Position numbers and translations under genes: made by a program | The notes under the pieces: generated by a model | Database searches by the model: none | The model's input: only the letters and a program-made list of their open reading frames with translations | Told to the model about the DNA's origin: nothing | Assembly (NCBI GenBank): GCA_016714985.1 | Contig: JADKBS010000003.1 | Span: forward strand, 1-64,000 | Source: Saprospiraceae bacterium | GTDB lineage: Bacteria > Bacteroidota > Bacteroidia > Chitinophagales > Saprospiraceae | Length of the DNA: 64,000 bases | Direction of reading: 5' to 3' | Shown: piece after piece, positions 1-8,155 of the stretch | Layout: every line of letters starts with the position of its first letter | Position numbering within the stretch: position 1 is the first letter of the stretch

Positions 1-373
1 CATTGATTCTGGCAGAAACTATCTCTTTGAGTTAAGAATATTTGACCTGCTGCTATGGATTGTTGGTAACCCAAGACCTAATTTACCCCTCTTGTCACAA
101 GTTTAGTATCGCTAATCTTGTAATTGCTGTACCAATTCTCACCCCACCAACCCCTCAAAAACCTTCGGATTCCGATGTGCGCCCACCAACCACCCCGTAT
201 ATCCGCACAAAGCCCGATTCAGTTTTGTAAACAACGATGTACTTCTTTCGGTGAACCAAGCAGCGGCAGCCGGCAGCTCTCCGGTAACTTCAACGCTACC
301 CATCTCATTAAGGCGCTATCTGTTGAAATACAGCCCAAATTCCACTACTTTTGAAACTCAAAACCCAGTAATC
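1..373. other. Unassigned left edge of the window
   Basis: No convincing gene was found on either strand. Open frames are short, overlap one another and show no recognisable domain. The stretch probably holds the upstream region of the toxin-antitoxin pair that starts at 374. No clear promoter box or terminator was identified. Confidence 0.4.
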
Positions 374-610
374 ATGGTCAGTGCATTGAATGAAGCGCAA
401 AGGACATTGTTGGAGCTACTTGCAGAACCCTTGACAGAACAGGATTTGGAGCAATTGCGTACCATGCTCGTGCAGTTCCGCTACCGCCGTCTGCAAAACC
501 TGCTGAATGCCCAATGGGACGAGAGGGGCTGGACGCAAGAAACGATGGATAAGTGGTATCAAGAGCATAACCGCACGCCATATCGCTGCCAGCCAAATGG
601 TAAGCAATGA
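374..610 (+). CDS. Antitoxin partner of a PIN-domain toxin (COG1569-type pair)
   Basis: This 78-residue protein probably neutralises the PIN RNase encoded next. The frame is open from 251, but the ATG at 374 is preferred because the upstream part has low-complexity, non-protein-like composition. The sequence resembles small antitoxins that accompany COG1569 PIN toxins: an acidic TEQDLEQL segment, then a basic FRYRRLQNLL helix and a WDERGWTQETMDKW segment. Its stop overlaps the toxin start by four bases (ATGA), which implies translational coupling. Such antitoxins often repress their own promoter; no operator was identified here. Assignment rests mainly on size, order and coupling. Confidence 0.7.
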   Translation: MVSALNEAQRTLLELLAEPLTEQDLEQLRTMLVQFRYRRLQNLLNAQWDERGWTQETMDKWYQEHNRTPYRCQPNGKQ

Positions 611-1020
611 AGGTCGTGCTCGACACCAATGTTTTGCTGGTCATGTTGCCGGAACGGTCAAAGGACCATGATTTGTTCTTGGCGCTATTGAACAACGAGT
701 ACCAGCTTTGTGTGACTACGGATATTTTGAACGAACACGAAGAAATAATCGCACAGAAAAACAGCCCCGAAATTGCACATGCTGCCCTTGAGTTAATCAC
801 GAGCTTGCCGAACGTAACCCGCCATCAAAAGTATTTTCGTTGGAATCTGATTCATGCTGACCCCGATGACGACAAGTTTGTGGACTGCGCAATCGCGGCT
901 GGGGTAGATTACTTGGTGAGCGACGATAGGCACTTTCAGGTTCTATTAAAAGAAGACTTCCCAAAAGTTCAATTGATTGGCAAAGAAGCCTTTAGGCAGC
1001 TTTTGACAAAAGCAAAATGA
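607..1020 (+). CDS. PIN-domain toxin, putative endoribonuclease (COG1569 family)
   Basis: A 137-residue single-domain PIN protein of normal length for a VapC-like toxin. It begins with MKVVLDTNVLL, which carries the first acidic metal ligand (Asp6). A Glu-rich EHEEI segment lies near residue 45, and the late acidic cluster DPDDDKFVDCAIAAGVDYLVSDDRHF, at about residues 81-105, supplies the remaining ligands and the SDD signature. PIN toxins cleave RNA using Mg2+ or Mn2+. It overlaps the antitoxin by 4 bp. The target RNA cannot be predicted from sequence. All expected acidic residues appear intact. Confidence 0.88.
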   Translation: MKVVLDTNVLLVMLPERSKDHDLFLALLNNEYQLCVTTDILNEHEEIIAQKNSPEIAHAALELITSLPNVTRHQKYFRWNLIHADPDDDKFVDCAIAAGVDYLVSDDRHFQVLLKEDFPKVQLIGKEAFRQLLTKAK

Positions 1021-1042
1021 TTGACTTCCCCCTTGATTAGGC

Positions 1043-2095
1043 TCAGCTCTCCTCCTCAAAATACACCTTATAAAACTTCTTCCCCTTATCCTCATCATAC
1101 CCCCGCTCAATGAGTTCCTGATTGCCGTGGATATAAATATGAAAGTTCTTGTCCAGCTTCAGTACGGAGCGCATGACCCGTTCCTGTTTTTTCACCGAGG
1201 CTGTTGAGATATTGAAGCTGTCCTCAAATTCCGGCAGGTTGTGCTGTTCTTGGTAGGCGTTTTTGTGCTGCGCAAAGGCAGCCTGCTTCTCCTCGTCCTC
1301 GAACACGATTTTGGCGAATTCCTCCTCCACCAGCGATTCGTTTTCCTTGAAATAATTGATGGACTTGTTCAGGTAGTCAATCTTCTCGGCCTTGCTCACC
1401 ACGAAATCGTCGTCGAGCTTGTTCACCACGAAGTCCTTGGCCATTTTGATATAGTGCGTGGTGTGGAAATAGTCGTTGGCCAGCGGCTGCACGTTCAGGA
1501 AGAAATCCCGCCAGTACTGCGCCTCGAAGCTGCGGTTCGACTTGTCCACGATACAGACCCGATAGCCCGCCTCGGCGTTGGAATTGAAGATGAGGCAGCC
1601 CTTGTCGAGCTTGTCCACCGCCGTGCCATCTTCACTGACGAGCTGGAAATCACCGTTTTGCGCCAGCAATTTCAAAAACGGCTGCTTGTTTTCCGACTTG
1701 AACAGACCGATGGCATCGAACACCTCATCATCGAGCACGATGCCTGTGAGGTAGGCCACGTAGAGGTCGCCGGGCTTGATTTTTGGGTGGTTGGTCTGCT
1801 CGTACAAGTGCCGGGCGATATCCACGCTGTGCTGGTGGAAGGCCGATTGGTCTTCAAAGATTTGTTTCGCAAAATGGCAGACCGGGTTCAGCGAGAGGTC
1901 GCCGTTGGAGAAGTCGAAATGGAAGAACTCGTTGCCCTCGAAGGAATCGAGAAAATATTTTTGGAGCAAATTGCGAAGCTCATCGTTGGCCACGTCGAGT
2001 GGGTGCTCGGAGAACTGGGGTTCTTGGCCGTTGGCCTTGTTGCCCGTATAGTGCGCCGACACGATTTCGATGCGGCTGAGGGAATGTTCAATCAT
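1043..2095 (-). CDS. Nucleoid-associated protein, NdpA/YejK family
   Basis: A 350-residue cytoplasmic protein resembling the nucleoid-associated NdpA/YejK family (PF04245). Supporting segments are the N-terminal ISxIEIVSAHYTGNK-like strand, the HPLDVANDELRNLLQKYFLDSF region, and a central KPGDLYVAYLTGIVLDDEVFDAIGLFKSENKQPFLKL stretch typical of the family, here given in full only as a description of residues around 107-142. E. coli YejK is 335 residues, so the length fits. The family binds the nucleoid, but its biochemical role is poorly defined. The gene converges on the toxin gene with a 22-bp gap, and its 5' side faces the phosphatase gene across a MITE-like element. Confidence 0.82.
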   Translation of the reverse strand: MIEHSLSRIEIVSAHYTGNKANGQEPQFSEHPLDVANDELRNLLQKYFLDSFEGNEFFHFDFSNGDLSLNPVCHFAKQIFEDQSAFHQHSVDIARHLYEQTNHPKIKPGDLYVAYLTGIVLDDEVFDAIGLFKSENKQPFLKLLAQNGDFQLVSEDGTAVDKLDKGCLIFNSNAEAGYRVCIVDKSNRSFEAQYWRDFFLNVQPLANDYFHTTHYIKMAKDFVVNKLDDDFVVSKAEKIDYLNKSINYFKENESLVEEEFAKIVFEDEEKQAAFAQHKNAYQEQHNLPEFEDSFNISTASVKKQERVMRSVLKLDKNFHIYIHGNQELIERGYDEDKGKKFYKVYFEEES

Positions 2096-2235
2096 TGGAT
2101 GAGTTATTTTTTGCGGGGCAAAGGTCGTAAGTTTTTGATTTCAGGCCATTCCATTTGCATGGTTGCTTGCAATGCCGTTTTCTTCTCAATGATTTAACCT
2201 GAACAATCGGCGGGCTTGCCTAATTTCGCCGCTCC

Positions 2236-2320
2236 GTAACTACTTAGCAGCGGTTTTTTTGGGAGGAAAATTTTCAATGTTTCCTCCCAAAAAAACCTCA
2301 TACCCCTCCTGAGTAGATAC
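2236..2320. mobile_element. MITE-like element, copy A (85 bp, diverged)
   Basis: The ends are GTAACTACTTAGC and, inverted, GTATCTACTCAGG, so the terminal repeats have begun to diverge. The interior is one hairpin with arms GGTTTTTTTGGGAGGAAA and TTTCCTCCCAAAAAAACC. The flanking 8-mers GCCGCTCC and GCAGCTCG match at 6 of 8 positions, which fits a decayed target duplication. The same ends occur at 22969-23085 and 49730-49858. It sits in the divergent gap between the nucleoid protein gene and the phosphatase gene and may affect their transcripts. Confidence 0.75.
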
Positions 2321-2353
2321 GCAGCTCGAATCACTAAGGCTCAAACGCACTAC

Positions 2354-3496
2354 ATGAAAAAACTTATCCTTTGCTCAATTGCCCTGTTGGCTTTTGCCTG
2401 CAACCCCAAGCAAACCGTCGGTACCGTGACCAAGGGCAAGCCGGGAATTGTCACCCCTGACGACACCGTCCATTTCACCGCACCTAAGAATATCATCCTG
2501 ATGATTGGCGATGGCATGGGCCTCACCCAAATCACGGCGGGCATGTACATGAATGGCAACAAGCTGAACCTGGAACAGTTCAAGTACATCGGGCTGCACA
2601 AATCTTATTCATCCGATGACCTCGTGACCGACTCGGCAGCGGGTGCCACTGCGTTTTCCTGCGGGCAAAAAACCTATAACGGGGCCATTGGAGTGGACAA
2701 GAAGGGTAGACCCGTGCAGACCATCCTCGAAGAGGCGGAACAAAAGGGGCTGGCCACGGGCATCGTCGCCACCTGCTCCATGACCCATGCCACGCCGGGC
2801 AGTTTTTTTGCCCACCAGAAAAAACGGGAAATGGTGGAGGAAATCGCCGCCGATTTGCCGAAGGTGGATTTGGATTTCTTTATTGCCGGGGGCAAAAAGC
2901 ACTTCGACCGCCGAAAGGACGAGCAAAACCTCATTGAAACCCTCAAAGGAAAGGGCTATGTAATATTCTCCTATTTCGACGAGGAACTGAAAAACATCAC
3001 CATTGACCCTAACAAAAACTTCGGCTATTTCACTGCCGATGTGGAGCCATTGCCTGTTTCGCAGGGCCGTGACTACCTCGTACCGGCCAGCCTCATGGCG
3101 CTCGATTACCTGACCAAACAGCCTGAAAAAGGCTTTTTCCTGATGATTGAAGGCTCACAGATTGACTGGGGTGGCCATGCCAACGACTCCAAGTACATCA
3201 CCAGCGAAGTCATTGACTTCGACAAGGCCATCGGGGCAGTCCTCGATTTTGCAAAGCAAGATGGCGAAACACTTGTCATCATCACCGCCGACCACGAGAC
3301 TGGGGGCTATGCCATCAACCCAACCTCCACGATGGATACGATTGTGGCGGCCTTCACCACCGATAAGCACACGGCGGCGCTTATCCCTGTTTTTGCATGG
3401 GGCCCAGGCGAGGAGCTATTCAGTGGCATTTACGAGAACACTTCCATTTATGACAAAATGCGGCGAGCGTTTGGGTTTTCGAAGAAAGTGCAGTAG
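2354..3496 (+). CDS. Alkaline phosphatase, PhoA-type lipoprotein
   Basis: A 380-residue phosphomonoesterase of the alkaline phosphatase superfamily that should release phosphate from organic esters outside the inner membrane. The N-terminus is a lipoprotein signal with a candidate lipobox Cys at residue 16 (LLAFAC). Metal and active-site signatures follow in order: MIGDGMG near residue 53, DSAAGATAFSCG with the nucleophilic Ser at about 94, QIDWGGHAND, and TADHETGG. All expected metal ligands appear to be present. The gene ends 12 bp from the convergent recR stop. No Pho-box-like operator is recognisable. The MITE-like copy A lies 33 bp upstream of the start. Confidence 0.93.
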   Translation: MKKLILCSIALLAFACNPKQTVGTVTKGKPGIVTPDDTVHFTAPKNIILMIGDGMGLTQITAGMYMNGNKLNLEQFKYIGLHKSYSSDDLVTDSAAGATAFSCGQKTYNGAIGVDKKGRPVQTILEEAEQKGLATGIVATCSMTHATPGSFFAHQKKREMVEEIAADLPKVDLDFFIAGGKKHFDRRKDEQNLIETLKGKGYVIFSYFDEELKNITIDPNKNFGYFTADVEPLPVSQGRDYLVPASLMALDYLTKQPEKGFFLMIEGSQIDWGGHANDSKYITSEVIDFDKAIGAVLDFAKQDGETLVIITADHETGGYAINPTSTMDTIVAAFTTDKHTAALIPVFAWGPGEELFSGIYENTSIYDKMRRAFGFSKKVQ

Positions 3497-3507
3497 CCCA
3501 AACTGCG

Positions 3508-4128
3508 TCACTCATTGCTCAGCTTATAGGGTACCCGAGCCACGATGCTGCGGCCAAGCGTCACCTCGTCAGCGTATTCCAACTCGCCGCCAAAGCTCAC
3601 GCCACGGGCGATGCTGCTGACCTTCACGGGGCTTCCTTTCAGTTTTTTCGTGATATAAAACATGGTGGTATCGCCCTCGATGGTGGGCGAAATGGCGAGG
3701 ATGACCTCCTTGGCTTCACTATCTGAAACGGCAATGCGGTGAAGCAGCGAGTCAATCGTCAGCTCACTTGGGCCGATGCCCTCCAGCGGGTTGATGAGGC
3801 CGCCTAGCACATGGTAAAGTCCCCGGTACTGTGATGTGTCCTCAATGGCCATTACGTCCCGAATGCTCTCCACCACGCAGATAAGGGAGCGGTCACGGCG
3901 TTTGTCGGCGCATACGTTGCAGATGGGTTCGTCGCTCAGGTTGTGGCAAATGGTACAATGCTGGATGCTGCGGCGCATCTTTGAAATGGCCTCGGTGAAC
4001 TGTTCGGTCACTTCCGGTGACTTGCCGACGAGGTGGAGCGTGAGGCGGAGGGCCGTCTTTCGGCCTATGCCCGGCAGGCTGGCGAACGCTTCGACGGATT
4101 GTTCTATGAGCTTTGAAGAAAAATTCAT
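3508..4128 (-). CDS. recR: Recombination mediator protein RecR
   Basis: A 206-residue protein of the usual RecR size. It acts with RecO and RecF to load RecA on SSB-coated DNA in gap repair. The N-terminal helix-hairpin-helix is visible as LPGIGRKTALRLTLHL. It is followed by a four-Cys zinc finger, C58-x2-C61 and C70-x2-C73, and a Toprim domain that includes VVESIRDVMAIE and a segment starting YHVLGG. The start is the only reasonable Met ahead of the SKLIEQSVEAFASLPG motif. Gene order with the phosphatase is convergent, and the E2 gene diverges from it. Confidence 0.95.
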   Translation of the reverse strand: MNFSSKLIEQSVEAFASLPGIGRKTALRLTLHLVGKSPEVTEQFTEAISKMRRSIQHCTICHNLSDEPICNVCADKRRDRSLICVVESIRDVMAIEDTSQYRGLYHVLGGLINPLEGIGPSELTIDSLLHRIAVSDSEAKEVILAISPTIEGDTTMFYITKKLKGSPVKVSSIARGVSFGGELEYADEVTLGRSIVARVPYKLSNE

Positions 4129-4185
4129 GCGAGTTGTTATCGGGCAAGCCGTGGTTTTAATTCAAAAAACCAAACCAAGCCACGC

Positions 4186-4193
4186 TATCTTTG
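4186..4193 (+). promoter_or_regulatory. Candidate -7 box TATCTTTG for the acyltransferase gene
   Basis: TATCTTTG matches the Bacteroidota sigma consensus TAnnTTTG exactly. It would give a leader of about 165 bases before the start at 4365. No good TTG -33 box lies at the usual spacing, so the call is tentative. Confidence 0.3.
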
Positions 4194-4328
4194 TTTCGAC
4201 GGCGTAAATTTGCGCCTCTTTTCTGCTTCTCAATGTGGCTTTTTGCTTTGGAAAGCGAAATTATCCCATTTTTGCGAAGTTTAATTGCATTAACCTGTCA
4301 TTCCCGTAAGGGAACCTAACTCACAACT

Positions 4329-4350
4329 CCCTGTCTGCCGACAGGCAGGG
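4329..4350. repeat. Near-palindrome CCTGTCTGCC/GACAGGCAGG in the leader
   Basis: CCCTGTCTGCC is followed by GACAGGCAGGG, forming a compact near-perfect palindrome that ends 14 bases before the acyltransferase start codon. In RNA it could cover the ribosome binding region. Its function is unknown, and no T-run follows it, so it is not a terminator. Confidence 0.5.
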
Positions 4351-4364
4351 AAACTTAAAAAAGA

Positions 4365-5657
4365 ATGGCTGAAATCATAAAGATGCCCCGCATGAGCGAC
4401 ACGATGACCGAAGGAAACATCGTGGCTTGGCACAAGAAAGAAGGAGACAAGGTATCGCCTGGCGACCTGCTCGCCGAAATCGAGACCGACAAGGCGACAA
4501 TGGACTTCGAGAGCCTTTGGGAAGGTACGCTGCTCCACATTGCCATTAAAGATGGCATAGTACCTGTGGAAGGCCTCATCGCCGTCATTGGCAAGCCGGG
4601 CGAGGATTGGCAATCGCAGGTAGGTGGTGCACCCGCTTCCCCTAAAGGCGAGGCTACGGCAGCGCCCACTGGAAACGGCAGTCCAAATGGACAAGCTAAA
4701 GAACCCGTCGCTGCTGCAACTGCTCCTGCCCCGGTAAGTGTTGCTGAGCCAGTGCCCGCTGCCAGTGAAGGTCGGGTGAAGGCATCGCCATTGGCAAAGA
4801 GCATCGCTAAGGAGACGGGTGTTGACATCAGTGCCCTGCAAGGCTCAGGCGATGGTGGCCGCATCATCCGCAAGGACGTGGAAGCCGCCCTTAATAGTGG
4901 AGCCGCCGCCCCGGCTGCTGCGCCCGTTGCAGCCCCGGCTGCAACATTGGCCCCAAGTTTTACAGCAATTGGCGAAGCCTATGAAGAAAAGATGGTGAGC
5001 CAGATGCGCAAGACTATTGCCCGCAGGCTCAGCGAGAGCAAGAACGGTGCGCCGCACTTCTACCTGACCATGGAAATCAATATGGATAAGGCTGTTGAGA
5101 TGCGACCCAAATTGAACGAACTGGCCGCCCCGGTCAAACTCTCGTTCAACGACATCGTCATCAAAGCCGTGTCCTCCGCATTGCGCAAGCACCCGGCGGT
5201 AAACTCCTCTTGGCTGGGCGATAAAATCCGCTATAACAACCATATCAACATCGGGGTGGCCGTGGCCGTGGAGGATGGTCTGCTCGTGCCGGTCATCAAG
5301 CACGCCGACATGAAGTCGCTGTCGGCCATCAACCAAGAGGTGAAGGCATCTGCCGAAAAGGCCCGCAACAAGAAACTACAGCCAGACGAGATGACGGGCA
5401 ATACTTTTACCATTTCCAACCTCGGCATGTTTGGCATCGAGGAGTTCACTGGCATCATCAACCCGCCGGACGCCTGCATCTTGGCCGTGGGTGCCATCAT
5501 CCAGAAGCCCATCGTGAAGGACGGCCAAATCGTCGTCGGCAATATGATGAAACTGACCCTCTCCTGCGACCACCGGGTGGTGGACGGGGCCACGGGCGCC
5601 GAGTTCCTGCAAACCTTGAAAGGGATTTTAGAGGAGCCGATGCGGTTGCTGGTTTGA
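4365..5657 (+). CDS. Dihydrolipoamide acetyltransferase, E2 of a 2-oxoacid dehydrogenase complex
   Basis: A 430-residue E2 core protein, most likely of pyruvate dehydrogenase. It moves the acyl group from lipoamide to CoA. The order is: one lipoyl domain (residues 1-80, lipoylated Lys43 in ETDKATMDF), an Ala/Pro-rich linker, a peripheral-subunit-binding domain (about 138-176, SPLAKSIAKETGVDI ... GRIIRKDV), a second Ala/Pro linker, and the catalytic domain ending with DHRVVDG at about 402-408, which holds the catalytic His. E1 and E3 genes are not adjacent. A strong terminator follows. PDH versus another 2-oxoacid complex cannot be fully settled from sequence alone. Confidence 0.92.
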   Translation: MAEIIKMPRMSDTMTEGNIVAWHKKEGDKVSPGDLLAEIETDKATMDFESLWEGTLLHIAIKDGIVPVEGLIAVIGKPGEDWQSQVGGAPASPKGEATAAPTGNGSPNGQAKEPVAAATAPAPVSVAEPVPAASEGRVKASPLAKSIAKETGVDISALQGSGDGGRIIRKDVEAALNSGAAAPAAAPVAAPAATLAPSFTAIGEAYEEKMVSQMRKTIARRLSESKNGAPHFYLTMEINMDKAVEMRPKLNELAAPVKLSFNDIVIKAVSSALRKHPAVNSSWLGDKIRYNNHINIGVAVAVEDGLLVPVIKHADMKSLSAINQEVKASAEKARNKKLQPDEMTGNTFTISNLGMFGIEEFTGIINPPDACILAVGAIIQKPIVKDGQIVVGNMMKLTLSCDHRVVDGATGAEFLQTLKGILEEPMRLLV

Positions 5658-5680
5658 TAAAAGTTGGATGCTGTAAAAAA

Positions 5681-5717
5681 GCCCTCAACCGCCTTGCCGT
5701 GGTTGAGGGCTTTTTTT
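5681..5717 (+). terminator. Intrinsic terminator after the E2 gene
   Basis: A perfect 10-bp stem (GCCCTCAACC / GGTTGAGGGC) with a 10-base loop is followed directly by seven T residues. It starts 23 bases after the E2 stop codon. The preceding A-run means it could also work in the other direction. Confidence 0.9.
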
Positions 5718-5878
5718 ATAGGTGCTGTAGCGGCCAACTAAGTGCAATTTTGTTTTGCATTTGAACATTGCATTGACATTGGGCAGTTGCGACCAAGTGC
5801 TTACATAGTTGCCCTCACTTCAAACGGGTCAACTTTGGCATCCCCAAAGCAGGTCATTATTGGCTAATGGGTTTTCAG

Positions 5879-6616
5879 CTACTTTAACGTCTTCGCATTA
5901 TAAGCCTCCGTCACCACCGGCTTCAGCACCGTCGTCCATTTGGCGTAGCCACTGGGATTCAAGTGCAGCTTGTCCTCTGCAAATAAGGCAGGGTCGGGTT
6001 CTCCATTGGTGCCTAAGAGTTCCTTGGAGATGTCAACATAGCGCAGCTTGCCTGGGCGGCTGCTGGCGAACTGTTCCACCATTGTATTGAACTGCTGAAT
6101 GTTCTTCCAAAGGTGCCAGCGGCTGGGAGAGGGCTTGGCAGATATGAAAATAACGGAGGCGTTGGGCAGGGTCTTTTCCGTTTCGCCGATGTATTTCTTG
6201 AAGTTTTGGAAGGCCACCTGTGGCGGGGTGTCGCCTGCAATGTCGTTTTCGCCACAATAATAGACGATGACGCTCGGCTCGTAGTTATGGACCAGTCGCT
6301 TGGCATAGTGGTTGATTTCGGGCGTGGTGCTGCCGCCGATGCCCCGGCCAATGACCGGCAGCGGCGCAAAGTCCTGTGCAACGGTTGCCCAAAGCCGGAT
6401 GCTGGAACTGCCTACGAAAACGATGCCGCCCTTGGCTGGCATCTGTGTCTGGTCGGCGGCCTCGTAGGCTTTTACCTCGTTTTCGAAGCGGTCAATCTTC
6501 GTAGTATCGCCACGGGGGATGAGGCCGGCTTGGCTATGCTTGCCGGGTTCGTTTTTGCAACCAAAGAATGCGGCCAATACAAAGGCCAGTGCAGCAAGGA
6601 ACAAGTGATTTTTCAT
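5879..6616 (-). CDS. SGNH/GDSL-family hydrolase, predicted lipoprotein
   Basis: A 245-residue exported esterase-like protein. The N-terminus is a lipoprotein signal with a candidate lipobox Cys20 (AFFGC). The SGNH blocks are visible in order: FVGSSSIR with the nucleophile near Ser71, GRGIGGSTTPE (block II Gly), YYCGENDIAGD (block III Asn), and DKLHLNPSGY (block V Asp and His). These should form a Ser-His-Asp triad. Family members act on acetylated sugars, lipids or short esters, and the substrate here is unknown. The gene stands alone, with an A+T-rich gap of about 295 bp upstream. Confidence 0.86.
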   Translation of the reverse strand: MKNHLFLAALAFVLAAFFGCKNEPGKHSQAGLIPRGDTTKIDRFENEVKAYEAADQTQMPAKGGIVFVGSSSIRLWATVAQDFAPLPVIGRGIGGSTTPEINHYAKRLVHNYEPSVIVYYCGENDIAGDTPPQVAFQNFKKYIGETEKTLPNASVIFISAKPSPSRWHLWKNIQQFNTMVEQFASSRPGKLRYVDISKELLGTNGEPDPALFAEDKLHLNPSGYAKWTTVLKPVVTEAYNAKTLK

Positions 6617-6911
6617 GGTGAGATGATTTATACTTCACGACATTAGCTTTTGGACATTGGCTTTTTGGCAAATAGCGAACAGCAAATTATTCATGTACAA
6701 AACCTGACGGCGTGAGCTATATGTTTTGATGAAAACCGTGCGGGTCATCCTTTTGTTGGCTGCTCCACAATGTTGCCATTTGTTTTCTTGCAATCAAGTG
6801 GCTTTATGCACAAACAAAGATAATTCGAGGAGGGACATTCCGCATGTTTAACCAAGCATTAAAGGCTGTACAAGCCCGTTTTGGCTTAGATTTGACCCCA
6901 TAATTCGACTT
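6617..6911. other. Divergent intergenic region with TTTTGGC-type words
   Basis: This is the shared upstream region of the SGNH hydrolase and the CoA dehydrogenase. At about 6648-6686 it contains CTTTTGGACATTGGC, then GGCAAATAGCGAACAGCAAA, words closely related to the perfect palindrome at 37741-37782. No gene is supported here. Confidence 0.4.
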
Positions 6912-8069
6912 ATGCATAAAATCGGCATCATTGGCGCCGGCTCCATGGGGGCCGGCATAGCACAGGTGGCGGCCACGGCTGGCCACGAAGTCCTCGTCTT
7001 CGATAGCAACCAGTCGGCGTTGGAGCGGGCACAGGCCAACCTGTTGGGCAGCCTCAACAAACTGGCCGAAAAGGGCAAACTGGACGACGCCATGGCCAAG
7101 GCCATTTTCGGGCGCACCTATTTTTTGAATGACATGGCCGCTTTGGAAGAGGTGGGCTTGGCCATTGAGGCGATTATCGAAGATGTGGCCATCAAAAAAT
7201 CGGTGTTCAGGCAATTGGAGGGCATCGTCCCCGCTGATTGCATCTTGGCGACCAATACCTCGTCGCTGTCGGTGGCGGCTATTGCAAGTGCCTGCCAACA
7301 GCCAGGGCGGGTACTGGGCATCCACTTTTTCAACCCCGCCACTTTGATGCAGTTAGTGGAAGTGATACCCGCCGTGCAGACCGCCCCCGATGTTGCGAAG
7401 CAGGCTAAACTACTGATTGAAAGCTGGGGGAAATTGGTGGTGATGGCCAAGGACACGCCTGGGTTCATCGTGAACCGGGTGGCCCGGCCCTACTACGGCG
7501 AGGCGCTGCGCATCCTCGAAGAGGGCATCGCCGACGTTGCCACCATTGACTGGGCTATGTCGGCGCTCGGTGGCTTCCGCATGGGGCCATTCACGCTGAT
7601 GGATTTCATCGGCAACGACGTGAACTATACGGTGACGGAGACGGTGTTCCAATCGTTCTTCTACGACCCACGGTACAAGCCCTCATTTACCCAAAAACGC
7701 CTCAGTGAAGCGGGTTGGCTTGGCAAAAAAACGGGCAGGGGCTACTACGACTATTCCGAAGGAGCCGAAAACCCCGTTGCGCAGCAAGATGAAGAACTGG
7801 GCAAACTGATTTTTGCCCGCATACTTATCATGCTCATCAACGAAGCGGCGGATGCCCTGTACCTGCGCATCGCTAGCCGGGACGACATTGACTTGGCCAT
7901 GACCAAGGGCGTGAACTACCCCAAAGGGCTGCTGCGCTGGGCTGACGAGATTGGTATCGAAAACTGTGTGCACATGCTTGACGCCCTGCACGGAGAGTAC
8001 CTTGACGACCGCTACCGATGCAGTGTTTTGCTGCGCAAAATGGCCAAATCGAACCAGCGTTTTTATTGA
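6912..8069 (+). CDS. 3-hydroxyacyl-CoA dehydrogenase, PaaH/Hbd-like
   Basis: A 385-residue NAD-dependent dehydrogenase that oxidises 3-hydroxyacyl-CoA (or reduces acetoacetyl-CoA). The N-terminal Rossmann motif is GIIGAGSMGAGIAQVAA, with an acidic FDSN at the end of strand 2 indicating NAD. The active-site region LGIHFFNPATLMQLVEVIPA includes the catalytic His. The middle domain carries KDTPGFIVNRVARPYYGEAL and GPFTLMDFIGNDVNYTV. A second, shorter 3HCDH domain follows LGKKTGRGYYDYSEG, as in PaaH proteins. It is followed 86 bp later by a PaaI-like thioesterase, which suggests aromatic-CoA metabolism. A beta-oxidation or butyrate role remains possible. Confidence 0.9.
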   Translation: MHKIGIIGAGSMGAGIAQVAATAGHEVLVFDSNQSALERAQANLLGSLNKLAEKGKLDDAMAKAIFGRTYFLNDMAALEEVGLAIEAIIEDVAIKKSVFRQLEGIVPADCILATNTSSLSVAAIASACQQPGRVLGIHFFNPATLMQLVEVIPAVQTAPDVAKQAKLLIESWGKLVVMAKDTPGFIVNRVARPYYGEALRILEEGIADVATIDWAMSALGGFRMGPFTLMDFIGNDVNYTVTETVFQSFFYDPRYKPSFTQKRLSEAGWLGKKTGRGYYDYSEGAENPVAQQDEELGKLIFARILIMLINEAADALYLRIASRDDIDLAMTKGVNYPKGLLRWADEIGIENCVHMLDALHGEYLDDRYRCSVLLRKMAKSNQRFY

Positions 8070-8070
8070 G

Positions 8071-8145
8071 ATGATAGACAAAAGACTTTAGACATTAAAG
8101 GGAGTATGGGTTGTAACAGTCACCATCTAAAATCTAAAGTCCAAC
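8071..8145. repeat. Word-type inverted repeat between the two CoA genes
   Basis: GACTTTAGA at 8084-8092 pairs with TCTAAAGTC at 8133-8141, within longer imperfect arms built from the words TAGACA/AAGACTTTAGACATT and CATCTAAAATCTAAAGTC. It fills the gap between the dehydrogenase and the thioesterase and belongs to the broad class of intergenic word hairpins seen across this window. Confidence 0.6.
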
Positions 8146-8155
8146 TTCTTTAAAA

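Noticed and set aside
1241..2197. 318-residue plus-strand reading frame over the nucleoid-protein gene
   Set aside because: It is antisense to a well-supported gene, has Leu/Val/Glu/His-biased composition typical of a reverse-complement frame, and shows no domain.
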